This document shows positions 1 through 8,866 of a DNA stretch of 64,000 bases, one piece after another. Source of the DNA: Prosthecobacter sp. GTDB taxonomy: Bacteria > Verrucomicrobiota > Verrucomicrobiia > Verrucomicrobiales > Verrucomicrobiaceae. A model generated the notes under the pieces. The model saw only the letters and a list, made by a program, of their open reading frames with translations, searched no databases and was not told the origin of the DNA. Numbering within the stretch: position 1 is the first letter of the stretch; each line of letters begins with the position of its first letter. The DNA is taken from contig NZ_JAXMIH010000006.1 in NCBI RefSeq assembly GCF_034366625.1, positions 806,001 to 870,000 of the forward strand. Direction: 5' to 3'. The position numbers and the translations under genes were made by a program.

Positions 1-2
1 CG

Positions 3-611
3 CCCGTGTGGACGGCATTGACGCGGATCGAGTCCTATCTGGAGTTCCGGTTGCAGCGTGAGATCCGGGTCCAGGTGCCGCCGGGGGCGTTCATCGGCGA
101 GGATGTGTTTATTGATGAAGGCACCACACTCGAACCCGGTGCGGTAATCAAAGGTCCGGCCTGGATTGGGCGGAACTGCCAGATCCGTGCCGGCTGCTAC
201 ATTCGCGAGAACGTGATCGTCGGCGACGGCTGCGTGCTGGGAAACTCGTGCGAGTTCAAGAACTGCGTGGTCTTCGACGGCTGTGAGATTCCGCACTACA
301 ACTATGTGGGCGACTCGATCCTCGGTCACAAGGCGCATCTGGCCGCCGGCGTGATCCTTTCCAACGTGCGGCTGGACCGGATGGAGGTCACCGTGAAGAC
401 GGACACCGACACAATCCCCACCGGCTTGCGGAAATTTGGCGCGATCATCGGCGATTACGCGGAAATCGGCTGCAACAGCGTGATCAGCCCCGGCAGCATC
501 ATCGGGCGGCGCAGCATCGTGTATCCGTTGACGCATTTCAGCGGCGTGCTTGATGCGGACCTTCTGTTGAAGACGCGGCAGACGCAGCAGGTGGTGAAGC
601 GGAAGAAGTAA
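3..611 (+). CDS. Left-handed beta-helix (hexapeptide repeat) transferase, 5' partial
   Basis: The frame is open to the window edge and the GTG at 6 looks internal, so the N-terminus is missing, probably by only a few residues. The visible ~200 residues are nearly all hexapeptide-repeat beta-helix (repeats of the AWIGRNC and VIVGDGC type from about residue 30 to 180). The segment HYNYVGDSILGHKAHLAAG matches the acetyltransferase half of the GlmU/UDP-N-acetylglucosamine diphosphorylase-like family. That family transfers acyl or nucleotidyl groups to sugar phosphates in the cytoplasm. No pyrophosphorylase domain is visible, and stand-alone versions occur in Verrucomicrobia and Chlamydiae. Substrate cannot be decided from sequence. 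The tail is basic (VVKRKK). Confidence 0.75.
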   Translation, partial: PVWTALTRIESYLEFRLQREIRVQVPPGAFIGEDVFIDEGTTLEPGAVIKGPAWIGRNCQIRAGCYIRENVIVGDGCVLGNSCEFKNCVVFDGCEIPHYNYVGDSILGHKAHLAAGVILSNVRLDRMEVTVKTDTDTIPTGLRKFGAIIGDYAEIGCNSVISPGSIIGRRSIVYPLTHFSGVLDADLLLKTRQTQQVVKRKK

Positions 612-667
612 CGGCCAGGGTTTGAATACATCCCGGGCTGAGGCGTCAGAGCAGCATCTCCACGTTC

Positions 668-3223
668 ATGAAAGCCCGGCTCCGCTCCCTTTTTGTCGTC
701 ACGGTCTTGGTTTCGTTCGCCAGTTGTGACAAGTCCACACCGCCCGCTGCCAGCATGGCTCCAGCGCCTGTCCCAAACACGGCGGAGACGGAAATCCAGC
801 TCGCCGAAGCACGGGATGCCTTGCAGCGGCAGGCCTTGGAGATCGATACGAAGACAGCGCTGATGGAAAAGCAGCTCGCCGAGATGGAACAGGCGCTCAA
901 GGACCGTGAAAACGCCGAGCTGCGCGTTTCGCTCGACGCTTTGAAGAAGCAGAACGACGACCTGCGAGTGCAGGCGGATGCGGCACGGCGTCAGAGCAAT
1001 GTGATCACGCAGCGCATCGACACCACCACGCCGCGTGTGAGTGTGCCGCCGCAGATTTCCGCCCCGCGTGATTACTCGCTCTTTTATGAACGTCTCGCGC
1101 CTTATGGCCGCTGGATGGATGTGGGCGGCTACGGCTACTGCTGGATGCCCACCATCACCACGGCACGCTGGCGGCCATATGTGGATGGCTGCTGGGTGTG
1201 GTCATCGCTGGGCTGGACATGGCAGTCGAACGAGCCTTTCGGCTGGGCGGTGTATCATTATGGCCGCTGGGTGAATCTGTCGCGCCACGGCTGGGTCTGG
1301 GTGCCGGGCAGCGAATGGGCGCCGGGCTGGGTCTCCTGGCGTCAGAGCCGCGACTACGTCGGCTGGGCACCGCTGCCGCCGGAAACCGGTGCCTGCCGTG
1401 AAGTGTACCGCGATTGCGATTCACAGTACAACCTCGGCCCGTCGAGCTACACCTTCATCACCACGAATCATTTCGTGCAGCCGAGCTACACCACGGTTTG
1501 CGCCCCGGTGACGTACAACACGACGATTTTTCAGAGCAGTGTGAACGTAACGCAGATCGTGCGTTGCGACGACCACTCTCGCCGCAACGTCTTCAAGCAT
1601 CATGGCGGCCCGCCACGGGCGCAGATGGAGCAAGTTTGCGCGCGTCCTGTGCCGCAGGTGCAGGTGAATGCCGTTCAGGCGGGTCAACTGTCACGGCCAC
1701 GTCCTGGACATCGCCAGCATGAAGCCGTGATTGCACCAGTCATCGTCGAACTCCCGGCCGTGAAAGCTGGCGCATTGCCCGCGAGGCCGAAAATGGCTGA
1801 TCGCATCGAAAAGCCGAAGGTGGTCAGCGGATTCGATGGCGTGCCGCAAAACGCGGCGGCGGAGATTCGTGAAACGATTGCCGAGGACAAAGCGACCGCC
1901 GTGGTGCAGCAGCCCGTGATCGTGACAACACCCGCCGTCATCCCGAGGCCTGCGGCAGAAAGTCACCCCAAACGGCATCGCGACCCTGCGGAGACCGCCC
2001 CGGTGCTCGAAACCGTGCGTCCTGCCATCGCCGTGAATAACCAAGCGCCTGCGGAAACCGTTTCAGCTCCCGTGGTCATGCCCCAGGCCACAGAAAAGAC
2101 GACACCTGCGGTTGTGATCGAAACCAAACCGTCCGCAGCCCCTGAAGCCGCTCCATCTGCGGTGATGCCAGCCGTTTCCAGCAGTCCACCTGAAACCAAG
2201 ATCGTGGAGAGTGGCGTTTCGGCCCCTGCCCTGCCTCAAACCGCCCCCATGGCTGTTCCTGCGGTCGAGCCGATGAAAACGGAGTCGCCCGTGACTGCCG
2301 CGGTTCCCGTTCCAGAGCCGGAAAAAGCACCACAGGTACCTGTGGCAGAAGTTCCGGCCGCCATGCCTCCTACGCAGGGGGTGGCAACACCGCAGCCGGT
2401 GGAAGTGGCCGTTACGCAGCAAGCAGCCGCCGAAAAGATGACCGCTGAGCAGGCTGCCATCGCCAATGCGGCCGCTGCGGCCGAGAAAATCCGGGTGCTC
2501 GTCGCTGAACAGCAAGCTCAAGCCAGCGCCATGCAGCAACGTCCGCAACAGGAGGCCCAGGAACGCCTGCTTGCCGAAAAAATAGCCGCTGAGCAGGCAA
2601 CTGCCGCCGCTGAAGCCGAAAAAACCCGCATGCAGGCTGCCACTGCCCAGCAACAGGAGGCGCTCGCCGCCCAACAGCGCATGGCCGCCGAACAGACCGC
2701 TGCTGAGAACGAAAAAGTACGTCAACAGGCCCAGGCCGCTGCGATGCAACAGCAGCAGGAACAACTTGCCGCGCAGCAGCGTATGGCTGCGGAACAGGCC
2801 GCTGCCGCCGCCATGCAGCGCCAGCAGGAGGAAGCGGCACGCCGTGTCGCCGAGGAGCAACAGATGCGCGCCCAACAAGAAGCCGAACGTCGAGCCCAGG
2901 AGATGGCGCAGCGCCAGGCGGAAGAAGCCGCCAGGCGTGCGCAGGAGGCTGAGATGCGCCGTGCCCAGGAAATGGCCCAGCGTCAGGCTGAGGAGCAGGC
3001 ACGCCGTGCCGCTGAAGAACAGATGCGCGCCCAGCAAGAGGCCGCGCAACGCGCTGCCCAAGAGATGGCTCAACGTCAGGCCGAGGAAGCCGCCCGTCGT
3101 GCCCAGGAAGAAGCCCAGCGTGCCGCTGCTGAAGCCGCGCAACGCGCTGCGGAAGAGGCCGCACGCCGCGCAGCCGAAGAAGCCGCGCGCAATCAGCCGC
3201 AGCCAGCGCCTCCAGGTCAGTAA
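668..3223 (+). CDS. DUF6600-type lipoprotein with long TolA-like coiled coil
   Basis: 851 residues. The N-terminus is a lipoprotein signal with lipobox SFASC near residues 17-21. A short coiled coil (about 40-115) precedes a Trp/Tyr/Gly-rich domain (about 135-260; YGRWMDVGGYGYCWMP, repeated W.PGW and GWAPLPP), which is the hallmark of the DUF6600 family of envelope proteins. A Pro/Val/Ala-rich linker (about 340-560) leads into an Ala/Gln/Glu/Arg helix of roughly 270 residues that resembles the periplasm-spanning helix of TolA. The architecture suggests an envelope-anchored protein reaching across the periplasm or binding the cell wall. Function is unknown. The low-complexity tail also makes antisense frames look open. 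Confidence 0.8.
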   Translation: MKARLRSLFVVTVLVSFASCDKSTPPAASMAPAPVPNTAETEIQLAEARDALQRQALEIDTKTALMEKQLAEMEQALKDRENAELRVSLDALKKQNDDLRVQADAARRQSNVITQRIDTTTPRVSVPPQISAPRDYSLFYERLAPYGRWMDVGGYGYCWMPTITTARWRPYVDGCWVWSSLGWTWQSNEPFGWAVYHYGRWVNLSRHGWVWVPGSEWAPGWVSWRQSRDYVGWAPLPPETGACREVYRDCDSQYNLGPSSYTFITTNHFVQPSYTTVCAPVTYNTTIFQSSVNVTQIVRCDDHSRRNVFKHHGGPPRAQMEQVCARPVPQVQVNAVQAGQLSRPRPGHRQHEAVIAPVIVELPAVKAGALPARPKMADRIEKPKVVSGFDGVPQNAAAEIRETIAEDKATAVVQQPVIVTTPAVIPRPAAESHPKRHRDPAETAPVLETVRPAIAVNNQAPAETVSAPVVMPQATEKTTPAVVIETKPSAAPEAAPSAVMPAVSSSPPETKIVESGVSAPALPQTAPMAVPAVEPMKTESPVTAAVPVPEPEKAPQVPVAEVPAAMPPTQGVATPQPVEVAVTQQAAAEKMTAEQAAIANAAAAAEKIRVLVAEQQAQASAMQQRPQQEAQERLLAEKIAAEQATAAAEAEKTRMQAATAQQQEALAAQQRMAAEQTAAENEKVRQQAQAAAMQQQQEQLAAQQRMAAEQAAAAAMQRQQEEAARRVAEEQQMRAQQEAERRAQEMAQRQAEEAARRAQEAEMRRAQEMAQRQAEEQARRAAEEQMRAQQEAAQRAAQEMAQRQAEEAARRAQEEAQRAAAEAAQRAAEEAARRAAEEAARNQPQPAPPGQ

Positions 3224-3245
3224 CCTTGGTGAACTTTCGCGCGGA

Positions 3246-4070
3246 TCACACCCGCAGCATGTCCTTCACCACCTGCCAGTAGAGGAAGACACAGCCGCGC
3301 CAGGAGTAGCGGAATTCGCCGTTGCCGGTGGGTTCGATGACGCCGGCGGTGATGTTGTGGTCGATCTGCACGCTCATGTCGCGTTCGATGTAGGCGTGCA
3401 GGAATTCGGTGTCCTGGAGTGCGAGGTCTTCGAGGCGGATGCCCTCGTGTTGGAGAAAGGCCTCATGCCGTTCCAGCAGATCCTCGAACGAGGCGGCGTG
3501 CGTGAAGCGGTTCAGCCGCTGCTTGGGCGAGTGCTTCATCGTGGCGGCGAAGGGATAGTTCGTCGTCGTGAAGGTGATGCCGCTGCTGGCCCGCGAGGTG
3601 AGGCTGACATACGAAAATCCAAAGTCGCCCTGCAGGGCAAGCGCGATGGCGGCCTGGGTGCGTTTTCCCTCATGGTAGAACAGGCGCATGAAGTGATCCG
3701 TCTGGCTCCATTGCCAGCCGGTGTCGCCGACTTCGGTGAATCCGGCATCTTCGGCCTCGCTGCTGAGGTCGCCGAGTTCGGGGAACACCTCGCGGGAAGG
3801 CGGGAAGCGGTGCTTGATCTCGCTTTTGATGGGGAAGCGCAACCGGCGCACACGGAAGATGATTTCCAGCCACGGCAGCATGAACCAGGCTGCGATAAAG
3901 ATGCCGCCGCCGGCATGCGTGCCGGTCAGGTAGTAGCCGCTGAGATACGAGGCTCCCAGCAGCGCGAGCCAGCCCAGCTTCTGGATGAACCGGTTGTCGA
4001 ACGACCGGCACGCGATGGCAAAGACGATGGCCGCCGCGACATACAGAATCTGCTGGAGTGTGGTGTCCAT
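3246..4070 (-). CDS. Hypothetical membrane protein
   Basis: 274 residues, not recognised as a named family. The first ~85 residues hold three hydrophobic segments (about 7-22, 32-47 and 55-72) followed by a basic stretch (RVRRLRFPIK), so an N-terminal membrane anchor with the rest in the cytoplasm is likely. The remaining ~190 residues are soluble, with no motif I recognise. It is convergent with the upstream DUF6600 gene, only 22 nt away, and lies downstream of the porin gene on the same strand, separated from it by a terminator-like hairpin. It is probably transcribed alone. Confidence 0.6.
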   Translation of the reverse strand: MDTTLQQILYVAAAIVFAIACRSFDNRFIQKLGWLALLGASYLSGYYLTGTHAGGGIFIAAWFMLPWLEIIFRVRRLRFPIKSEIKHRFPPSREVFPELGDLSSEAEDAGFTEVGDTGWQWSQTDHFMRLFYHEGKRTQAAIALALQGDFGFSYVSLTSRASSGITFTTTNYPFAATMKHSPKQRLNRFTHAASFEDLLERHEAFLQHEGIRLEDLALQDTEFLHAYIERDMSVQIDHNITAGVIEPTGNGEFRYSWRGCVFLYWQVVKDMLRV

Positions 4071-4160
4071 GAAGACCGCAGGGTTGAGTGCGGGGATTGA
4101 GGCTAAGGGAAAATTTCCGGCAAATCAACCCGGCATGTGACGGCCCGCCCGCACTTCAAA

Positions 4161-4197
4161 TAAAAAGGCCGGACACACCTCCCGATGCGCCCGGCCC
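4161..4197 (-). terminator. Rho-independent terminator of the porin gene
   Basis: Read on the minus strand, arms GGCCGG (4196-4191) and CCGGCC (4172-4167) are followed directly by a run of five T (complement of 4166-4162). The loop is long (18 nt). It sits about 50 nt after the porin stop codon, the expected place for a terminator. Confidence 0.6.
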
Positions 4198-4248
4198 TCT
4201 GGACCAACTTAACCACTAAAATGTCTGTATGATGACCTCACGCCGTCG

Positions 4249-5781
4249 TCAGAAATTGATCTGCGCCTGGATGCCGAGGTAACTGTAATCCACATCGCGG
4301 TAGCGCGGGCCTGCCACCGTCGGATTGTCCGTGGTGTTGGTGCGCGAGCCGCGTGCGTACATCAGGGTCAGCTCCAGTTCGGGATAGGGAATGTATTCCA
4401 GGCCGATGGCGATCTCATCGACGTTGTTTTTCGGCGCGTTGGCGGCGAATTTGCGGGCGCCGTCAAAATGCTGCCAGCGCACAAACGGAAGCAGCTCCGC
4501 TTGATTGGCGAAGACATGGCGATAAACCGCCTGCACAAAGCCGCCGCTCAGAGCCGCACTGCTGATGGTGCGCAGATCGTCGCTGAGCTGCGGGCCCTCG
4601 CCCCAAGTCCATTCGGCCTCCAGACCGAAGGGCTGCGGATAAAGAATGGCATTGATCGCCACGCGGCTGTCGCGAACGCCACCGCCACCGATGACGTTCG
4701 GCGTAACTGCCACCCCCGCAGGGGTGAAAGTCCCAGCGGTAGTTGGCACATAACGTCCGCTGTAATAGCTGGCACCGACTTCGAGGATCTGACCGTTGTC
4801 GAACTCGAACGGATAGGCCAGGCGGGCGATGTAGTGCATGTCGCCATTGCGGTCGGCGTTGTTGATGCCTTGGCCGCTGTACACGCCCACGTTCAACACT
4901 CCATAGTCGCCGGAACCGCGCAGACCCGCTTTCACGAGATCCTTGTAGCGGTTGCGGATGTGATAAGGCGCCCAGATGAAGTAAGCGCCGAGGTCGCGCT
5001 CACCCTCCACGGCGGAGTTCAGCGCGTCCGGGCGCTCCAGCGCGTAGCGATTCTGCGAGGATTGCAGGTTCGAGAAGCCGTACGGCACCTTCGAGAGACC
5101 CAGGCGCACGCGGAACTCACGGGCGGGGTCAAGGGACACGTCTGCGTACACATCACGGGCCTGCAGGGCGTTCACGCCGCCAACACCAGCCATGAAGTCG
5201 GTTTGCAGGTAAAGGTAGAGATGGTCGGTCACATCACCACTGAGCACGAGACGCCCGCGACGAATGCCAAGGCTTTGAGTGTCGCTGACGAAGGGATCGT
5301 TCGGCTGAACGACGCCCGGATTGTCTCCATCACCGATGAGGCCGATGAAGCGGGTCTGCACATACCCGCGCAGCTTGATGCGCTCATACCACTTGTCGGA
5401 GAGCAGGGCGTCGAGGTCCGTCTTGCTCATCGTGGAGGGGGAGGTGTTGTCGCTGACGCGCGAGATTTCCTCCACCTGGCCCTTGGTGCTCAAGAGGGTG
5501 GATTCGAGATTTTCGACCTTCGACTCCGCCTGGGTCAGGCGCTTTTCCAGTGCCGGAGCAGGAGTGGAAGCCTTCGGCGCTCCCTTTTCCTCATCCTTCA
5601 TCGTCTGAATAAGCAGATCGTATTCATCGGCGGTGATCGAGCCCTTCTGCTTCAGGATGTAGAACAATTTCTCCATCGCCGGGCTGGCGGCCAGCGGCAG
5701 GGAGGGTGGCAGGGCTATGGTGACCGCCGTGATGAGGGCGAGCAATCGGGCGAAAGCGCTGTGAGGTTTGGTCTTGAACAT
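4249..5781 (-). CDS. Phosphate-selective porin (OprO/OprP-like)
   Basis: 510 residues. An N-terminal signal peptide (hydrophobic to about residue 30) is followed by a Lys/Glu-rich coiled coil (about 35-115, ALEKRLTQAESKVENLESTLLS), typical of porins that form trimers or bind peptidoglycan. The rest is a beta-barrel with alternating aromatic strands and a C-terminal strand ending in aromatic/hydrophobic residues (YLGIQAQINF). It matches the porin O/P family, outer-membrane channels for phosphate and other anions. It is transcribed divergently from pstS across a ~245-nt region holding Pho-box-like repeats, which supports a role in phosphate uptake. Family assignment is good; ion specificity is inferred from context. 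Confidence 0.85.
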   Translation of the reverse strand: MFKTKPHSAFARLLALITAVTIALPPSLPLAASPAMEKLFYILKQKGSITADEYDLLIQTMKDEEKGAPKASTPAPALEKRLTQAESKVENLESTLLSTKGQVEEISRVSDNTSPSTMSKTDLDALLSDKWYERIKLRGYVQTRFIGLIGDGDNPGVVQPNDPFVSDTQSLGIRRGRLVLSGDVTDHLYLYLQTDFMAGVGGVNALQARDVYADVSLDPAREFRVRLGLSKVPYGFSNLQSSQNRYALERPDALNSAVEGERDLGAYFIWAPYHIRNRYKDLVKAGLRGSGDYGVLNVGVYSGQGINNADRNGDMHYIARLAYPFEFDNGQILEVGASYYSGRYVPTTAGTFTPAGVAVTPNVIGGGGVRDSRVAINAILYPQPFGLEAEWTWGEGPQLSDDLRTISSAALSGGFVQAVYRHVFANQAELLPFVRWQHFDGARKFAANAPKNNVDEIAIGLEYIPYPELELTLMYARGSRTNTTDNPTVAGPRYRDVDYSYLGIQAQINF

Positions 5782-5815
5782 GGGATGTGTCAGCTTGGTA
5801 AGATTGAGCGTTCTT

Positions 5816-5838
5816 CCGTCACACAGTCGGTGTGACGG
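5816..5838. promoter_or_regulatory. Perfect inverted repeat upstream of the porin gene
   Basis: Arms CCGTCACA (5816-5823) and TGTGACGG (5831-5838) are separated by 7 nt. It lies about 35 nt upstream of the porin start on the minus strand. The GTCA/TGAC content resembles PhoB half-sites, so it may be a regulator site of the porin promoter. No experimental basis. Confidence 0.4.
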
Positions 5839-5883
5839 CGGGCGCTTCTTAACCGAGCGGCGCCACTGCTGACGAGAGGTGCT

Positions 5884-5901
5884 GTGTTACATTTCCGTCA
5901 C
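5884..5901 (+). promoter_or_regulatory. Candidate Pho box
   Basis: TGTTAC (5885-5890) and CGTCAC (5896-5901) are repeated 11 bp apart with an AT-rich spacer, the geometry of PhoB boxes (TGTCAT-type repeats 11 bp apart). A second similar pair, TGTGAC at 5929-5934 and TTCAC at 5941-5945, follows about 44 bp downstream. Both lie between the divergent porin and pstS genes. The match to consensus is imperfect. Confidence 0.45.
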
Positions 5902-6025
5902 CGATTGAGACTTGGCCAGCCTGCCTATTGTGACGATTTCTTCACACGAGGCGTTTTGACCATCGGCAGTGTTCGGACACCCTCGCCGTGCCACATTACG
6001 GCATTCATCCAGAGCATACCCATCC

Positions 6026-6832
6026 ATGAAACTCGCCCTCTCCGTCCTTTTCATCACCCTTGCCTCGGCTTTGACCTCCCAAGCCCAGACCACGCTCCGC
6101 ATCCGTGGTTCCGACACGCTGGGTGCCAAGCTTGTCCCCGCCCTCGCTGAAGGCTTCAAGAAGCAGGGCGGCAAAGTCAGCTTCGACATCGCCGCCGAAG
6201 GCTCCTCCACCGCTTTCACCAATCTCGCCGCTGGCACCGCCGAAATCGGCATGTCCTCCCGCAAGATCAAGGCCGACGAGCGCACCCTCTGCCGCAGCAA
6301 GGGCATCGACATCAACGAAATCGAGATCGCCTGGGACATGATCACCGTCGTGGTGAACAAGAATAACCCCGTCGCCGACCTCAAAAAGAAGCAGGTCATG
6401 CAGATCTTTGCCGGTGACATCAAAGATTGGAGCGAGGTCGGCGGCACCCCCGGCCCGATCTCCGTGTACACCCGCAACACCTCCTCCGGCACCTACAAAG
6501 ACTTCATGACCATGGCCATGAAGGGCCGCGAATACGGCTCCAACAGCCAGAAAATGGCCGGCAACGAGCAGATCGTCTCCGAAGTGGCCTCCAACACCAA
6601 CGGCATCGGATACATTGGCTATGCCTACGCAGGCTCCAAGGGCATCAAAGTCGTCTCCATCGACGGCGCTTCGCCCAATCCGGCTGCGGTGAAGAGCTAC
6701 GTCCTCGCCCGCCCCACCTTCCTTTACACCGGCGGCGAGCCCTCCGGCACCGTCAAGGAGTTCATCGACTTCTGCCGCAGCCCCGCCGGTGCCGCCATTA
6801 TCACCAAGGCAGGCTTCGTGCTCGTCAATTGA
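6026..6832 (+). CDS. pstS: Phosphate ABC transporter, substrate-binding protein PstS
   Basis: 268 residues. The ATG at 6026 gives a clean signal peptide (MKLALSVLFITLASALTSQA, cleavage before QTT); a longer reading from 5969 would bury it. The mature protein begins with the family pattern LRIRGSDTLG and carries AAEGSSTAF, EIGMSSR, ITVVVNKNNP and YTRNTSSGTYKDF, the phosphate-coordinating and hinge segments of PstS-like binding proteins. It captures phosphate in the periplasm and delivers it to PstCA. It is the first gene of the pst operon, and a strong hairpin follows before pstC. Pho-box-like repeats lie upstream. Confidence 0.93.
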   Translation: MKLALSVLFITLASALTSQAQTTLRIRGSDTLGAKLVPALAEGFKKQGGKVSFDIAAEGSSTAFTNLAAGTAEIGMSSRKIKADERTLCRSKGIDINEIEIAWDMITVVVNKNNPVADLKKKQVMQIFAGDIKDWSEVGGTPGPISVYTRNTSSGTYKDFMTMAMKGREYGSNSQKMAGNEQIVSEVASNTNGIGYIGYAYAGSKGIKVVSIDGASPNPAAVKSYVLARPTFLYTGGEPSGTVKEFIDFCRSPAGAAIITKAGFVLVN

Positions 6833-6862
6833 GTGTGCGAATCGTTGGTTGACCCTTCTTAA

Positions 6863-6907
6863 AATCCGGCGATGGAGAAAATGGCTTCTCTTCGCCGGAT
6901 TCTTGTT
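6863..6907 (+). terminator. Hairpin between pstS and pstC (attenuator or partial terminator)
   Basis: Arms AATCCGGCGA (6863-6872) and TCGCCGGATT (6892-6901) pair perfectly, with an inner GAGAA/TTCTC pairing, followed by CTTGTTT. It would let the binding protein be made in excess over the membrane components, as is common in ABC operons. It could equally protect the pstS mRNA 3' end. Confidence 0.6.
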
Positions 6908-6928
6908 TAGAGGGCTGAAATAACCTGC

Positions 6929-8866
6929 ATGGACAGTTCTGAGTCACCCTCTCGGCCCCCGCTGCGCACCCTGCTCGTCAGGAACCGCAAACGCACCGTG
7001 CTGGGGATGGACCCTCAACAGGTCATCAAGTATTTCTTCGGCTTGAACGCCAGCACCGCCGTCATCGTGCTGGTGCTCATCATGCTCTTCCTCTTGCGCG
7101 AGGGCATCGACTTCCTGCCTACCTACCGCACCGAACTCGTCACTTACCGACGCGCCGGGCTGGAATTCTGCGACATCATCGACAAACCGCTCAAAGAGCA
7201 CCAGTCGCTCTCCAGCAGTCTGCGCCAGTCGGTGAGCGGTTCGCTCGACACCCTCGGCAAAACCGCCCGCGACCGCCGTGACACCGCCTTTTTGCTCAGA
7301 AACCAGGCCGAGGAAAAAGCCACGCAGCAACGCGAAACACTCGAACAAGCCTTGGAGCAAACACCACCGCCAGCGGCTGACAAACTCGACATCCTTCGCC
7401 GCGAGCAGCAAAAAGCCGCCGCAGATGCCGCTGCATCACTGGTTTACCCCGATCTCTTCACCGCAGCGGAGAAACAACAGCTTCAGACCGAGTTCGCCGC
7501 GCTGACTCCCGAAGTCACCGATCTCCCGCCCTTCCTGCAAACCCTCGCCGCCGCATTTACCGCCAAAGATCGCGAGGCCCGCACGAAATTCGAAGGGCTC
7601 GTCACCGCCCAGGAGGAATTCGAAGAGGCACCCGAAGGTCTTCAAGAAGTGCTCGATGAACTCAAGGAGCACGCCAAGGAGACCAAGAAGGCGGCTGACG
7701 CGTTCCACGCTCTCGAAACCAACCGCCAGCGCCTCCTCAAAGCCGCCGCCAAGGCCAAGGATGCGGATAAAAAAGCCAAACTCACCAAAGAGGCCGAAGC
7801 GTCCGTCGCCGAACCGGTGAATCTCGAAGAGCGTACCAAAGAACTCACCGCCCGTGCCGGAGAATTGCGCGAGCAGCTCGAAAACTACGTCAAAGACGCC
7901 GAAAAAGCCTCTGCTTCGCTGCCGCAGGAAGCCGGAACGCCCGCCGCCACCGCCATGCTCGCCGATGTGCGCGCCAAACTGCCCGTGCATGTGAAGGAAA
8001 TGCGCGATGCGGCGCTGCAACTTGATCAGTGGCGCTCCGACAAACCCGTTTCGATGATCAGCGTCATCGGCGCGTTCTTCTTCGGCTCGAAATGGATCAC
8101 CAACAGCTCCTGGCAGGATTTCTTCGGCTTCGTGCCGCTGCTCACCGGCTCTCTCGTCATCGCGCTCATCGCCATCCTCATCGCCACGCCGATCAGCGTC
8201 ATCGCCGCGATCTACACGAACCAGTTCGCCTCCGAACGCGAAAAAGAGATCATCAAGCCGATCATCGAGTTCATTCAGGCTATTCCATCGGTTGTGCTGG
8301 GCTTCATCGGCATCTCCCTCGTGGGGAATTTAATCAAGGACTTCAGCGAGGTGAGCTGGCTGCAATGGGTGCCCGGCTTCCCGATCCAGGAACGCCTGAA
8401 TATGTTCAACGCGGGCTGCCTGCTCGCCTTCATGGCCGTGCCCACGATGTTCAGCCTCTCCGAAGACGCACTGAATAATGTCCCACGCGCCTACATCGAC
8501 GCTTCGGATGCTCTCGGAGCCACGAAACTGCAAACCGTCTTCCGCGTGATCGTCCCCGCGGGCATCTCCGGCATTCTCTCCGCCATCCTGCTCGGTCTCG
8601 GCCGTGTGATTGGTGAAACGATGGTCGTGTTGCTCGTCGCGGGCAACCGCATCGCCATTCCCGACTTCAGCGCCGGTCCCGGCGTCATCTTCCAGCCCGC
8701 GCACACGCTCACCGGCATCATCGCGCAGGAACTGGGCGAGGTTTCACGCGGCAGTTCACATTGGCAGGCGCTATTCATGGTCGGCATCGTGCTGTTTGCC
8801 ATCTCGCTGCTCGTCAACTGGTGCGCCCGTGCCGTGGCCCGCCGCTTCGAACCCCACAAGGCATGA
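6929..8866 (+). CDS. pstC: Phosphate ABC transporter permease PstC with long coiled-coil insert
   Basis: 645 residues, about twice the usual PstC length. TM1 is near residues 40-58. It is followed by a ~300-residue Glu/Lys/Ala-rich coiled-coil segment (about 70-370) placed where PstC normally has a short periplasmic loop. The canonical permease core begins near residue 376 and includes the EAA-type loop (NNVPRAYIDASDALGATK) that docks to PstB, then GRVIGETM and a final TM. The protein forms the membrane channel with PstA. Its stop overlaps the pstA start (ATGA). The insert is the odd feature: real and in frame, function unknown. Confidence 0.9.
   Translation: MDSSESPSRPPLRTLLVRNRKRTVLGMDPQQVIKYFFGLNASTAVIVLVLIMLFLLREGIDFLPTYRTELVTYRRAGLEFCDIIDKPLKEHQSLSSSLRQSVSGSLDTLGKTARDRRDTAFLLRNQAEEKATQQRETLEQALEQTPPPAADKLDILRREQQKAAADAAASLVYPDLFTAAEKQQLQTEFAALTPEVTDLPPFLQTLAAAFTAKDREARTKFEGLVTAQEEFEEAPEGLQEVLDELKEHAKETKKAADAFHALETNRQRLLKAAAKAKDADKKAKLTKEAEASVAEPVNLEERTKELTARAGELREQLENYVKDAEKASASLPQEAGTPAATAMLADVRAKLPVHVKEMRDAALQLDQWRSDKPVSMISVIGAFFFGSKWITNSSWQDFFGFVPLLTGSLVIALIAILIATPISVIAAIYTNQFASEREKEIIKPIIEFIQAIPSVVLGFIGISLVGNLIKDFSEVSWLQWVPGFPIQERLNMFNAGCLLAFMAVPTMFSLSEDALNNVPRAYIDASDALGATKLQTVFRVIVPAGISGILSAILLGLGRVIGETMVVLLVAGNRIAIPDFSAGPGVIFQPAHTLTGIIAQELGEVSRGSSHWQALFMVGIVLFAISLLVNWCARAVARRFEPHKA

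Noticed and set aside
2400-3200. Repetitive GCC/CAG/GAG-rich DNA resembling a tandem repeat
   Set aside because: It is coding for an Ala/Gln/Glu coiled coil; no exact DNA repeat unit.
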